Shown: piece by piece, positions 1 to 8,045 of the stretch
Layout of the letters: the number at the start of each line of letters is the position of its first letter
How positions within the stretch are numbered: the stretch's first letter is position 1
Notes under the pieces: generated by a model
Database searches by the model: none
Seen by the model: only the letters and a program-made list of their open reading frames with translations
What the model was told of the DNA's origin: nothing
Program-made: the position numbers and the translations under genes
Source: Amycolatopsis sp. WQ 127309
GTDB lineage: Bacteria > Actinomycetota > Actinomycetes > Mycobacteriales > Pseudonocardiaceae
NCBI RefSeq assembly: GCF_023023025.1
Contig: NZ_CP095481.1
Location: 6,523,001-6,587,000, forward strand
Direction of reading: 5' to 3'
Length of the DNA stretch: 64,000 bases

Positions 1-1030
1 ACCCACGCTGTACGAGCGTCGTCGGCAGGACCACCCGCCGTGGCCGTGAACGGTCGCCGTCCAGGCGGGCGAACAGCAGCTCGGCCGCCCTTTTGCCCAG
101 CTCGCGGGGGTCCTGGGCCACCACCGTCACGCCCAGCACCTGGGCCAGCTCCGAGTCGTCGAACGCGACCAGTGCCGTCCGCGGCGCGCTCGACTCGGCG
201 ATGGCCCGGGCCACCCCGCCGACGAGACGTGGGTTGTCGGCGAACAACGCCGTGGGGGCGTCGGGTGCGGCCAGCAGCTCGGCGGCGGCCCGGTGGGCGG
301 CCGGGGCGTCGACGGCGTCCGTGCGGACCGCGTGGGGTTCGAGACCCGCCTCGGCCAGCGTCGCGCGGAAGCCGCGCAGCCGCTCCCGGGCCGTGTGGAT
401 CACGGGGGAGTGGCCGACGTAGGCGATCGCGCGGTGGCCCTGCCCGAGCAGGTGCGCGACGGCCTGGCCGGCGCCCTCGGCGTGCGCGGCCAGCACGCAG
501 TCCACCGGCAGCCGCTGCGGCGGGCGGTCGGCGAACACGATCCGCGTGCCGACGTCCAGTTCCGGACGCAGGTGGTCGTGCCGGCGGTCGGCCGAAACCA
601 CGATGAGCCCGTCGAGGCGGCGCTCGACGAACGTGCCGAGCAGCCCGCGTTCGCGCGCGGGATCCTCGTCGGAGCCGGCGACGAGGGTGGTGAACGACCG
701 CGCCGTGCTGACCTGCTCGATCGCGCTGAGCATCCCGGCGTAGAACGGGTCGGCCAGGTCCGCGGTGAGCACGCCGATGCCGCCGGCAGGCCGGTCGGTC
801 CGCCTCAGGCCGACGGCGTTGCTGTTGGGCCGGAACCCGAGCCGGCGGATCTCGGCCTGGACGCGCCCGCGCACGTCGTCGCTGATGAACGGGTAGTTGT
901 GCACCACCCGCGACACCGTCTTGACGCTCACCGACGCGGCCGAAGCGACATCGCGCATGGTGGGCCGCCCGGTGGGCGCCGGTCCACGCCGGCCGCCGGT
1001 CGGCCGCTCCGCATCCGGGGCTCGCGTCAC
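1..1030 (-). CDS. LacI family transcriptional regulator (3' end cut by window)
   Basis: Sugar-responsive DNA-binding repressor or activator of the LacI/GalR family. Reading the minus strand from the GTG at 1030 gives 343 residues with no stop before the window edge. After a basic 24-residue lead comes the helix-turn-helix (MRDVASAASVSVKTVSRVV), the hinge region (RRLGFRPNSNAVGLRR), then a periplasmic-binding-protein-like sensor domain (GIGVLTADLADPFYAGML; FADRPPQRLPVDCV). The last visible residues, VVLPTTLVQRG, are those that normally end the family, so only a few residues are missing. The GTG start is preferred over the internal ATG at 958 because a TAGGGT hexamer lies exactly 7 nt upstream, as in leaderless actinobacterial transcripts. 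Its target is unknown. It could be the regulator of the operators near 39.7, 42.9 and 62.6 kb, but nothing here proves it. Confidence 0.9.
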   Translation of the reverse strand, partial: MTRAPDAERPTGGRRGPAPTGRPTMRDVASAASVSVKTVSRVVHNYPFISDDVRGRVQAEIRRLGFRPNSNAVGLRRTDRPAGGIGVLTADLADPFYAGMLSAIEQVSTARSFTTLVAGSDEDPARERGLLGTFVERRLDGLIVVSADRRHDHLRPELDVGTRIVFADRPPQRLPVDCVLAAHAEGAGQAVAHLLGQGHRAIAYVGHSPVIHTARERLRGFRATLAEAGLEPHAVRTDAVDAPAAHRAAAELLAAPDAPTALFADNPRLVGGVARAIAESSAPRTALVAFDDSELAQVLGVTVVAQDPRELGKRAAELLFARLDGDRSRPRRVVLPTTLVQRG

Positions 1031-1037
1031 GGCGGCG

Positions 1038-1043
1038 ACCCTA
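1038..1043 (-). promoter_or_regulatory. -10 element of a leaderless promoter for the LacI gene
   Basis: On the minus strand TAGGGT is followed by 7 nt and then the GTG start. Such spacing makes the start codon the transcription start. No Shine-Dalgarno sequence is visible. Confidence 0.5.
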
Positions 1044-1169
1044 CCTCAGCCGGGAGTCTTTGCCGGGCAACAGGATTCGCCCGGGACGCCGCGCCGCCGA
1101 GTGCGGACCGATCGCGGGTTCCGCGGCGCGAACCCGGCAGGGCCAGGCGAGCGGTGCGATGCTGGCGTG

Positions 1170-1505
1170 ATGAGCGATCCGCGGCGCGAACTCGAACGGG
1201 CCCGGGACGGTGGCGGCCCCGGTGCGGACCAGGCCCGGGTCGCCCTGACCGCCGACGCGCCGGACGACCAGCTGCGCGCCGCGATGCTCGGGCTGGCCAT
1301 CGGGCGCGGTGCGGGCAGCAGCACCTGTCCGTCCGACGCGGCGCGGGCCGTCGCCGACGACTGGCGGCCGTTGCTGCCGCGGGCCCGGGAGCTGGCGCGT
1401 GAACTCGCCCGGGCCGGTGAGGTGCGGCTCACCCAAGGCAGCCGGTCGCTCGATCCGGACGGCGAGTGGCGGGGACCGATCCGGATCCGGCGCGTCGATG
1501 GCTGA
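1170..1505 (+). CDS. DUF3253 domain protein
   Basis: A 111-residue cytosolic protein. The core (DDQLRAAMLGLAIGRG, then CPSDAARAVADDWRPLLPRA and the terminal RGPIRIRR) matches my memory of the DUF3253 family, a small winged-helix-like family of unknown function. The ATG at 1170 is chosen; a GTG directly before it is in frame. There is no clear ribosome site, and GATGCT six nt upstream could be a leaderless -10. It overlaps the next gene by 8 nt, so the two are co-translated. Family assignment is by pattern recognition; the biological role is unknown. Confidence 0.75.
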   Translation: MSDPRRELERARDGGGPGADQARVALTADAPDDQLRAAMLGLAIGRGAGSSTCPSDAARAVADDWRPLLPRARELARELARAGEVRLTQGSRSLDPDGEWRGPIRIRRVDG

Positions 1506-1797
1506 GCCGGAGCGGACGCCGGACGGGCGCTTCATCGTCGTCGACGGACGGCGGTGGCGGGCCACCGATCCGGAGATCCCGGAGGAAGACGCGGCCCGGT
1601 TGCGCAGCCTGCTGATGCGGGCCCGCCGGGACGTCGGCACGGCCCGCCGCGGCCAGGACGTCGACGCCGAACGCGAGGCCCGGTCTCGCGTGCACACCGC
1701 CAAGGTCGCGCTCGGTGAACGTGGCACGCCCTGGTGGGAGCAGGATTCCGCGCAGCGGCGGCAACGCTGGCAGGACGGCCTGGACGCGCTGGGCTGA
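1498..1797 (+). CDS. Small conserved actinobacterial protein
   Basis: A 99-residue soluble protein starting inside the 3' end of the DUF3253 gene (8-nt overlap). It has the recognisable pattern DGRFIVVDGRRWRATDP at the N-terminus and KVALGERGTPWWE near the C-terminus. Proteins of this kind are sometimes named biopolymer transporter Tol in databases, a label with no support from the sequence: there is no membrane segment and no TolB propeller. A charged helical middle (residues about 30-65) is evident. The ORF ends 5 nt before the stop of the convergent regulator. Function unknown; the pairing with DUF3253 is the only clue. Confidence 0.7.
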   Translation: MAEPERTPDGRFIVVDGRRWRATDPEIPEEDAARLRSLLMRARRDVGTARRGQDVDAEREARSRVHTAKVALGERGTPWWEQDSAQRRQRWQDGLDALG

Positions 1798-1802
1798 TCC
1801 GC

Positions 1803-2654
1803 TCAGGCCGGCTCCTCCGCACAGCGGTGCTGCGGGCCCAGCACACGCAGCACGTCCAGGGCGTCGGTGCCGCCGGGCGGCGGGGTGAAGACCCGCAGCC
1901 GCTGGTCCGCCGCGGGCGTCGCCAGCAGCTCGCAGTCGAACTCGATGGCGCCGAGCTCGGGGTGGCGCAGCCGGTACCGGTGGGCGCGGCGCACCGCGAC
2001 CTCGTGCCGGTCCCACAACGCCGTGAACTCGGCACTGGCCGCGCGCAGCCGGGCGACCAGCGCGCGTGACGCCTCGTCGTCGCCGCGGCGGGCGACCGCG
2101 GCACGCAGGTCGGCGACCAGCTCCCGGCCGTGTTCCTCGTGCTCTTCGGCCGTGAAGTGATCGCGGACGGCCGGCTCGGTGAACCAGCGCAGGACGACGT
2201 TGCGGTCCTCCGGGGCCACCGTGCACACGCACCCGAACAACGCCAGCGCCAGGTCGTTCTGCGCCAGCAGGTCGCCCAGGTCGCTCAGCACCTGGACCGG
2301 GACGCCGTCCAGCCGGTCGAGCAGGTACAGCAGGCTCGGCCGCAGGTACTCCCCTGCCCGCGCGCCCTCCGGCGGCCGGTGCCCGGCGAGCAGGTAGAGG
2401 TGGTCCCGCTCGTCGGCGGTCAGCCGCAGCGCCCGCGTCAGCGCGGCCAGCAGCTGGTCCGACGGCTGCGGGCTGCGCGCCTGCTCGAGCCGCATGTAGT
2501 AGTCGGCCGACATCCCGGCGAGCACCGCGACCTCCTCGCGGCGCAGCCCCGGCGTCCGCCGCCGCGGCCCCTCGACCAGCCCGACGTCGCGCGGGGTCAG
2601 CCGCTCCCGGGACCGGCGCAGGAAGTCGGCGAGCTCGCCGCGGTGCATTCCCAT
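1803..2654 (-). CDS. MmyB-like helix-turn-helix transcriptional regulator
   Basis: A 283-residue XRE-type regulator of the MmyB class. The N-terminal HTH carries the class signature (LRRSRERLTPRDVG, RRTPGLRREEVAVLAGMSADYYMRLEQ, residues about 8-60). The rest is the MmyB ligand-binding, PAS-like domain with VQVLSDLGDLLAQNDLALALFG and the C-terminal DCELLATPAADQRLRVFTPPPG; characterised MmyB domains bind fatty acids. It is divergent from the oxidoreductase at 2768, and this class very often controls the divergent oxidoreductase gene. The start at 2654 is chosen from the family N-terminus; an ATG at 2648 is equally possible. The inverted repeats at 2692-2714 are the obvious operator candidate. 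Confidence 0.88.
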   Translation of the reverse strand: MGMHRGELADFLRRSRERLTPRDVGLVEGPRRRTPGLRREEVAVLAGMSADYYMRLEQARSPQPSDQLLAALTRALRLTADERDHLYLLAGHRPPEGARAGEYLRPSLLYLLDRLDGVPVQVLSDLGDLLAQNDLALALFGCVCTVAPEDRNVVLRWFTEPAVRDHFTAEEHEEHGRELVADLRAAVARRGDDEASRALVARLRAASAEFTALWDRHEVAVRRAHRYRLRHPELGAIEFDCELLATPAADQRLRVFTPPPGGTDALDVLRVLGPQHRCAEEPA

Positions 2655-2691
2655 GTGTCCATGGATAGCACCGTTCGCCGGCCGCATCATC

Positions 2692-2714
2692 GGACCGCCG
2701 GTCCTAGGTGGACC
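2692..2714. promoter_or_regulatory. Overlapping inverted repeats in the divergent promoter region
   Basis: GGACC (2692-2696), GGTCC (2700-2704) and GGACC (2710-2714) form two inverted repeats sharing their central arm, with 3- and 5-nt spacers. They lie between the MmyB-like regulator and the MDR gene, a natural position for an operator controlling both. No binding data are implied. Confidence 0.4.
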
Positions 2715-2767
2715 GCTCCGTTCCCGGATCGCCGGAACCGGGGCACGGTCGTGGGGTGAGCGAAACG

Positions 2768-3685
2768 ATGAAAGCGGTGCGGTTCCACGCCTACGGCGGG
2801 ATCGACGTCCTGCGGGTGGACGAGGTGGCGCGCCCGGTGCCCGGCCCCGGCCAGGTGCTGGTCGAGGTCCGCGCGGCCGGGATCCAGCCCGGCGAGGTGA
2901 TGATCCGGGAAGGCGCGCGGCACGGGCGCTGGCCGGCGACGTTCCCGTCCGGGCAGGGCAGCGACCTGGCCGGCGTCGTCGTGCGGGCCGGGCCGGAGGT
3001 GCGCGGGTTCGCGGTGGGCGACGAGGTCCTCGGCTTCACCCACGACCGGGCGAGCCACGCGGAGTACGTCGCCGTCGACGACGTGCGGCTGACCCCGCGG
3101 CCGAAGGGGCTGCCCTGGGACGTCGCCGGGTCGCTGTACGTGGCGGGCACGACCGCCTACGCCACGGTGTTCACCGTCGACCCCGGACCGGCCGACACGG
3201 TCGTCGTGTCCGGCGCGGCGGGCGGGGTCGGGTCCCTGGCCGTGCAGCTCGCGCGCCGCCGCGGCGCCACCGTGATCGGGCTGGCGAGCGCGCCGAACCA
3301 CGCCTGGCTGAGCGGCCACGGCGTCATCCCGGTCGCGTACGGCGACGGCGTGGCCGACCGGATCCGGCAGGTCGCCGGTGGGCAGGTCGACGCGTTCATC
3401 GACACGGCCGGCGACGGCTACGTCGACCTGGCCGTCGAGCTGGGCGTGCGGCCCGAGCGGATCGACACGATCCGCGACTGGCCGGCCGCGGCCCGGGTCG
3501 GCGCGCGCACCGCCGGGGAGGGCGCGGCGGCCTGCGCGGTCGTCGTCGGCGAACTGGCCCGGCTCGCCGCGCGCGGCGAGCTCGAGGTGACGATCGCCCG
3601 GACCTACCCCCTGGAGCGCGTCCGGGACGCCTTCCGCGAGCTGGAGCGGGGGCACACCCACGGCAAGATCGTGCTCAAGCCTTGA
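2768..3685 (+). CDS. NADP-dependent quinone oxidoreductase-like MDR protein
   Basis: A 305-residue medium-chain dehydrogenase/reductase, predicted to reduce quinones or enones with NADPH in the cytosol. It has the N-terminal GroES-like fold (MKAVRFHAYGGIDVL...PGPGQVLVEVRAAGIQPGE), a nucleotide-binding motif (VVVSGAAGGVGSLAVQLARR, residues about 149-168) and the family C-terminus GHTHGKIVLKP. The cysteine-rich structural-zinc loop of true alcohol dehydrogenases is absent, so this is a zinc-free member. ATG 2768 fits the family start; an in-frame GTG lies four codons upstream. It is divergent from the MmyB-like gene, which probably regulates it. Its TGA directly abuts the stop of the convergent hydrolase gene, forming TGATCA. 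Confidence 0.88.
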   Translation: MKAVRFHAYGGIDVLRVDEVARPVPGPGQVLVEVRAAGIQPGEVMIREGARHGRWPATFPSGQGSDLAGVVVRAGPEVRGFAVGDEVLGFTHDRASHAEYVAVDDVRLTPRPKGLPWDVAGSLYVAGTTAYATVFTVDPGPADTVVVSGAAGGVGSLAVQLARRRGATVIGLASAPNHAWLSGHGVIPVAYGDGVADRIRQVAGGQVDAFIDTAGDGYVDLAVELGVRPERIDTIRDWPAAARVGARTAGEGAAACAVVVGELARLAARGELEVTIARTYPLERVRDAFRELERGHTHGKIVLKP

Positions 3686-4435
3686 TCAGCCGCCGGCCAG
3701 GGTGCGGTGCAGGAGGGGGAGCAGGCGGTCCCAGTGGCGTTGCAGCGCCACCGGGTTGAAGGCGTCGGTGTCCGACATCGTGAAGCCGTGGACGCTGCCG
3801 GGGTAGATCTCGGTGGCGTAGCCGACGCCGGTGGCGGCCAGGGCCTCGTTGAGCTGGTCGACGGCCTCGGGCCGCATGTCGTTCTCGGACAGCCCGAGGT
3901 GGACCTCGGCGGTGAGGTCCGAGAGCAGGCGGTGCGGGCTGTCGGGCGCGTCGGTGACGAGGAAGCCCGGGTGGAACCCGGCGACCGCGGCCACCCGGGC
4001 GGGGAACGCCGCCGCGGTCCGCAGCGCCAGGGCACCGCCGATGCAGTAGCCCAGCACCGCGGCCGGCCCGGCGGCGACTTCGGGCTGAGCGGCGAGGAAC
4101 CCGAGGTAGGCGTCGGCGTCGCGCAGGATCCGCTCGGTGGTGTGCTCCTCGAGCAGCGGCATCAGCCGGGCGATGATCGCGGGCCGGACCTCTTCGCCGA
4201 TGTGCTCGGGCAGTTCGATCACCGGCGCCGGGCCGTGGCGGTAGTAGAGGTGGGGGACGAGCACGTAGTACCCGTGCCCGGCCAGCTCGCGGGCCTTGCT
4301 CTCCAGTTCGGGCCGCAGGCCGAAGGCGTCGGTGTAGAGCAGCACACCCGGGTGCCGCTCGCCGTCGCCGGGGAAGGCGGCGAAGGCGTCGGCCTGGCCG
4401 TCCGGGGTGGGAATCCGCAGGGTGGTGCTGGGCAT
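3686..4435 (-). CDS. Dienelactone hydrolase family protein
   Basis: A 249-residue alpha/beta hydrolase of the dienelactone hydrolase family. Characterised members open dienelactones in chlorocatechol breakdown with a Cys-Asp-His triad. The nucleophile motif GYCIGG (residues about 120-125) and the catalytic histidine in GSVHGF (about 214-219) are present. PGVLLYTDAFGLRPELESKA near residue 30 is the typical oxyanion segment. A good AGGAG lies 6 nt before the ATG. The gene is convergent with the MDR gene with no bases between the stop codons. A short ORF at 4504-4560 lies upstream in the same direction. The true substrate cannot be read from sequence. Confidence 0.9.
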   Translation of the reverse strand: MPSTTLRIPTPDGQADAFAAFPGDGERHPGVLLYTDAFGLRPELESKARELAGHGYYVLVPHLYYRHGPAPVIELPEHIGEEVRPAIIARLMPLLEEHTTERILRDADAYLGFLAAQPEVAAGPAAVLGYCIGGALALRTAAAFPARVAAVAGFHPGFLVTDAPDSPHRLLSDLTAEVHLGLSENDMRPEAVDQLNEALAATGVGYATEIYPGSVHGFTMSDTDAFNPVALQRHWDRLLPLLHRTLAGG

Positions 4436-4503
4436 GGCTTCTCCTGTCGTGGTCGATGGGTGGAGCTGTGATCGACCCGACGGGGGCGGCGCCCGCGCGG
4501 CGC

Positions 4504-4560
4504 TCAGAAGAGCACCGGGTAACCGTTCCGTGTGTGGCGCGAGGCCGTCCCGGTAGTCAT
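4504..4560 (-). CDS. Possible 18-residue leader peptide upstream of the dienelactone hydrolase gene
   Basis: A short ORF (MTTGTASRHTRNGYPVLF) ends 68 nt before the hydrolase start. Its ATG is preceded at exactly 7 nt by TAGAGT, which fits a leaderless transcript start, and by TTACGC 18 nt further up as a weak -35. A leaderless transcript that begins with an ORF which ends shortly before the main gene suggests a regulatory upstream ORF. There is no run of a single codon type that would identify attenuation. I recognise no family; it may simply be chance. Confidence 0.35.
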   Translation of the reverse strand: MTTGTASRHTRNGYPVLF

Positions 4561-4567
4561 GGCCCCC

Positions 4568-4573
4568 ACTCTA
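4568..4573 (-). promoter_or_regulatory. -10 element of a leaderless promoter before the short ORF
   Basis: TAGAGT on the minus strand, followed by GGGGGCC and the ATG at 4560. It is the likely promoter for the short ORF and the dienelactone hydrolase gene. Confidence 0.45.
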
Positions 4574-4735
4574 GCCTGCCGGACAATTCGGGCGTAACTC
4601 GGACGAGTGACGACGTACCGGCGTCCAGGTGACGGTAAAGCGAAACGGTCATCGCCGGAGCGGGTGTCCACCATTTCGCCGCGGTCACGAATTGCGCCGA
4701 AGGAGTCGGCCCGGTCGGCGCCCGGGTGTCGTCCC

Positions 4736-4786
4736 TTCAACGGTTTCCCCGCGCGGCATACGATTTTCCTCCGGCCCGGAAAATCG
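4736..4786 (+). promoter_or_regulatory. Putative promoter and 5'-UTR hairpin of the large secreted protein gene
   Basis: TTCAAC (4736-4741) and TACGAT (4759-4764) are 17 nt apart and could be the -35 and -10. CGATTTTCC (4761-4769) pairs perfectly with GGAAAATCG (4778-4786) around an 8-nt loop, ending 21 nt before the start codon. The hairpin overlaps the proposed -10, so if that promoter is right the hairpin acts as DNA rather than RNA. Confidence 0.35.
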
Positions 4787-4807
4787 GAAAAGAATCGAGG
4801 AACGTTC

Positions 4808-7249
4808 ATGCGAAGACGCATGCGTGCGCGCCGCCTGGGGGCGGCCACCCTGCCCCTCGTGCTCATGGCCGCCGCCTTCCCCCTGCCCGCGACGGCGGCC
4901 GCCGCCGCCCCGCCTCTTTCGGGACTGACCAAATCGGTGCAGGGCACCGGATCCCCGGCGGACCACGGCGCCACCGCGAACTGGGTCGTCGGCTACGACG
5001 ACCGCGCGAGCACCACCGGCCCCGCGACCATCACCGACGCCGTCGCCGCGGGACAGGCCTACCAGAGCGGCTCCCTGCACGCGCCGCCCGGCTGGACGCC
5101 GTCGTGGTCCACCGACGGAAGCGCTTTCACGGGCACCGAACCCGCCTCCGGCGTGACGGCCGTGCGCGCGACGAACCCACGCTCCGGTGCGGACGCGACC
5201 GCGTTGACCGGCAACCTCACCCCGCCCGTGCAGGCGGTCACGACGGCGACCGGCGGTGACGGTTTCACCCCGCTGCTGAACCGCACGCCCGACGGCACGC
5301 TGCAGGCGTGGAACGTCTTCCACCACGTCAACACCACCAACCCGAAGCTGGTGTGCACCGACGTCGGCACCGGCCAGCGCTGCCCGGGTGGCCCGTGGCC
5401 GAAGCCGCTCAACACCACGCCCGGCCCGCTCGGCAGCGGCGCCACCGGCGACATCGCCAGCACCCTGACCCCGCAGTACGTCCGCAACCCGGCCGCGCCC
5501 GCGCAGGTCTACTACCCGGCCCTGACGGCCACGTCGGTCGGGGTCGGCTGCCTCGACCTGGCCGCCGCGGCGAACTGCGGGTACTGGCCGCTGACCGCGA
5601 CCGGCGGCTCCCCGTCCGCCGTCAACAGCATCGCGGGTCTCGTGGAGAGCGGCGGCAACCTGTACGGCGTCGTGAGCACCGGCGCGGTCGTCTGCTGGAC
5701 CATCGCCACGAAGAGCGCGTGCGGCGGCCAGCCGTACGCGCCGATCGTGCCGCCCAGCAACAACCAGCCGGGAAACACCCTCGCCCACATCTACGGCTCG
5801 ATGACCGTCGTGGCGGGCAAGGTGTTCGCGTCGTCCTCCGTCCCCGGCGTCGGCCGGCCCGCGCTGGGCTGCTTCGACCCCGCGACGGCGACGGCGTGCG
5901 CCGGCTGGGCGGCGTCGAAACCGACCGGCCCGCCCGGGAACTACACCTACAACGCCTACACCTTCTTCAGCACGGCGAGTGTCCCCGTGGGCGCGTGCTC
6001 GACGACGAACGGCGCCACGGAGGTCACCACCTGCTTCGCGCTGGACGGCTCGGCGCTCCCGGCGCCGCCGGTCGCGGCGGCGCTGCCGGCCGGGGTGTGG
6101 GTCTTCAACCCGGAGGTGGTCACCGACTCGGCCGGCCACCTGCGCAGCTACCTCGCGATCTGGAACGGCGGGTTCGCCGGGGCGGCGCTGTGCCACGACT
6201 GGACGACCGGCGCCGCGTGCGCGGGCCTGTCCGGCCCGATCACGCACCCGGCGGCCAACGGCGGCAACACGCGGGACTACGGCTACACCTACGACCCGCC
6301 CACGGGCTGCCTCATCGGCCTGGGTGACGCGGGTGTGCTGTTCTCGATGGACCCGGCGACCGGCGCCACGCCGTGCGTCCGGTCCGGCGGGCAGGTGACG
6401 CTGAAACCCGGTGACTTCTACTGCGACGGCGGCACCGGGCACGTCCAGGGCTACACGGCCGCGCGGCTGACCGGCATCACACCGTCCAATGTGGACCTGG
6501 CCGCGTCGCGGGTCACCGTCGTCGACCAGAGCGGCACGGTCGTCCCGACGCCCGGCTTCGCCCCGGACGGCTCCGTCGACCTCACCGGCGTCTCGGCCGC
6601 AGCGCACCCGTCGATCACGGTGACGACGTCGCTGGTGCTCACCAGCGCGGCCGACTTCGGCGGCGGCAACCAGCCGCAGCTGGTCGTCGACTACGCGGGC
6701 GACGCGCCGCAGCTGTGCTTCTCGACGAAGATCGCGGCGGACTGCGCGGTGACGTCGGTGGCGAACACGGCCACCGGCACCGACACGACGGGCGCGTTCA
6801 CCTCCAACACGGTGACGCTCCCGGTCGCGCCGGGCGCCGCGTGCACGCCGAAGGTGGTGGTGCAGAAAGAGATCTGCGCCTCGGCGACGGCGTCGAAGTG
6901 TGGACCCGGCGGGGTGGGACCGTGGGCCAAGCAGGCCCCGGTCGGTCTCCTGGGCCTGCTGAACGCGACGGCGTACTGGCGGATCACGGTGACGAACCAG
7001 GGTCCGGTCGGCATCACGGCCGGCCAGGTGGTGGACAGCGTGGAGCCGTCGTGCCAGACGGGTCCGTTCACGCTGGCGGCCGGAACGTCCAAGCAGGTGT
7101 ACTGCTCGACGTACGCGCTGCTGAGCCTGTTCCCGCTCACCAACCGCGCGAAGGCGAGTTACGTGCCGGTGAACGTCCCGCCCGGGACGCCGCCGACACA
7201 ATCGGAGTGGTCCTCGGCGACGGCGTGTTCGTTGCTCTGCATCCTCTGA
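4808..7249 (+). CDS. Large secreted propeller-like protein with DUF11-like ends
   Basis: An 813-residue exported protein of unknown role. Residues 1-39 are a Sec signal peptide (basic MRRRMRARR, hydrophobic LPLVLMAAAFPLP, alanine-rich cleavage region). The start has a GAGG ribosome site. Residues about 42-140 resemble a DUF11 beta-sandwich (LTKSVQGTGSPADHGATANW). The centre holds about six or seven repeats in which two cysteines flank a D-x-x-T turn (CTDVGTGQRC, CLDLAAAANC, CWTIATKSAC, CFDPATATAC, CHDWTTGAAC). This suggests a beta-propeller with one disulphide per blade. The C-terminal part again looks DUF11-like (YWRITVTNQGPVGITAGQVVD) and ends in a cysteine pair (CSLLCIL). No sortase motif or membrane anchor is visible, so it is probably released. 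I recognise no characterised homologue. Confidence 0.85.
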   Translation: MRRRMRARRLGAATLPLVLMAAAFPLPATAAAAAPPLSGLTKSVQGTGSPADHGATANWVVGYDDRASTTGPATITDAVAAGQAYQSGSLHAPPGWTPSWSTDGSAFTGTEPASGVTAVRATNPRSGADATALTGNLTPPVQAVTTATGGDGFTPLLNRTPDGTLQAWNVFHHVNTTNPKLVCTDVGTGQRCPGGPWPKPLNTTPGPLGSGATGDIASTLTPQYVRNPAAPAQVYYPALTATSVGVGCLDLAAAANCGYWPLTATGGSPSAVNSIAGLVESGGNLYGVVSTGAVVCWTIATKSACGGQPYAPIVPPSNNQPGNTLAHIYGSMTVVAGKVFASSSVPGVGRPALGCFDPATATACAGWAASKPTGPPGNYTYNAYTFFSTASVPVGACSTTNGATEVTTCFALDGSALPAPPVAAALPAGVWVFNPEVVTDSAGHLRSYLAIWNGGFAGAALCHDWTTGAACAGLSGPITHPAANGGNTRDYGYTYDPPTGCLIGLGDAGVLFSMDPATGATPCVRSGGQVTLKPGDFYCDGGTGHVQGYTAARLTGITPSNVDLAASRVTVVDQSGTVVPTPGFAPDGSVDLTGVSAAAHPSITVTTSLVLTSAADFGGGNQPQLVVDYAGDAPQLCFSTKIAADCAVTSVANTATGTDTTGAFTSNTVTLPVAPGAACTPKVVVQKEICASATASKCGPGGVGPWAKQAPVGLLGLLNATAYWRITVTNQGPVGITAGQVVDSVEPSCQTGPFTLAAGTSKQVYCSTYALLSLFPLTNRAKASYVPVNVPPGTPPTQSEWSSATACSLLCIL

Positions 7250-7566
7250 TGGGCTCAATGGAGCAAGGTGCTGACCCGTCGCCTTGAGTGACGGTTTCGA
7301 AAACCGGGGTGCCGCCCGTGGTCGTGGTTTGTTTCCGCGATCCCGCGGGCGGCATTTCGGCTCTTCACGGCCGGTTCCCGGGAGTTTGAAACCACCGATT
7401 CACCGTGCGCGTGATCAATCGACGGCAATCGATCCGGTCGAAATCGCCGTTGTTACGAAACCGGCAGTCGATTCACTCGATCGTGTAACTCTCGTCGGGG
7501 TCTTCCGGAGTCGATAGGCGAAAAGTGGTGCCGACGGTATGGTCTGCCGTCGGAAGAGCGATCCGA
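7250..7566. other. Intergenic region with a hairpin before the roadblock operon
   Basis: No convincing coding sequence. The stretch is less GC-rich than its surroundings, as expected for a promoter region. CCGACGG (7531-7537) and CCGTCGG (7547-7553) form a perfect 7-bp hairpin with a 9-nt loop that ends 13 nt before the roadblock ATG. No clear terminator for the upstream gene was found, and no -35/-10 pair stands out. Confidence 0.4.
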
Positions 7567-7983
7567 ATGGCTGATCGCCCGGATCTTCTGCCATTTCGGA
7601 AGAAAGAACGCACTGTGGACTTCGACGCATTGGCCGGCGAACTGCGGAATTTGCGCGAAAACGTCGCCGGGGTGACCGACACCGTGCTGGCCGCGGTCGA
7701 CGGGATACCGATTCTCGCCGACGCGGCCGACACCGTCGACCCGGCGAAGATCTCCGCCCTCGCGGCCGCCGACCTCGGGATCGCGCGCCAGGCCGCGCAG
7801 ATCACCGGGCAGGGCACGCTGCACCAGACCGTGGTGTTCAGCAGCGAGGGCTACATGGCCGTCTACGCCATCGGCCGGCTGGCGCTGATGGTCGTGCTGG
7901 GGGACAAGGGACTCAACGTCGGGCGGCTCCTGTTCGAGTGCCGGCCCGTCATCGAGCGGATCAGCTCGATCCTGGCCGCATGA
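7567..7983 (+). CDS. Roadblock/LC7 domain protein
   Basis: A 138-residue cytosolic protein with a roadblock/LC7 fold (residues about 17-135): FDALAGELRNLRENVAGVTDTVLAAVDGIPI, then LHQTVVFSSEGYMAVYAIG and LALMVVLGDKGLNVGRLL. In actinomycetes roadblock proteins usually sit in conservons next to a sensor kinase, a DUF742 protein and a small GTPase, where they are thought to regulate the GTPase. Here none of those is adjacent; instead three unfamiliar genes follow in the same direction. ATG 7567 has a GGAAG element upstream, while an internal GTG at 7615 would shorten the protein by 16 residues. Confidence 0.88.
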   Translation: MADRPDLLPFRKKERTVDFDALAGELRNLRENVAGVTDTVLAAVDGIPILADAADTVDPAKISALAAADLGIARQAAQITGQGTLHQTVVFSSEGYMAVYAIGRLALMVVLGDKGLNVGRLLFECRPVIERISSILAA

Positions 7984-8045
7984 AGCACGGCGCCCACCGG
8001 GACCGCGAGGCCGTCGACCACCATTTCACAGAAGGAAGTGACGTC

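Noticed and set aside
293..1402. Long plus-strand open frame of 369 codons over the LacI gene
   Set aside because: It is the complement of a clear LacI repressor on the minus strand; composition is low-complexity Arg/Ala/Gly/Pro with no domain pattern. The same applies to the many long mirror frames over the giant and hydrolase genes.
4504..4974. 156-codon minus-strand frame that contains the short leader ORF
   Set aside because: The part upstream of 4560 is antisense to the promoter and start of the secreted protein gene and looks random; only the last 18 codons have a plausible start signal.
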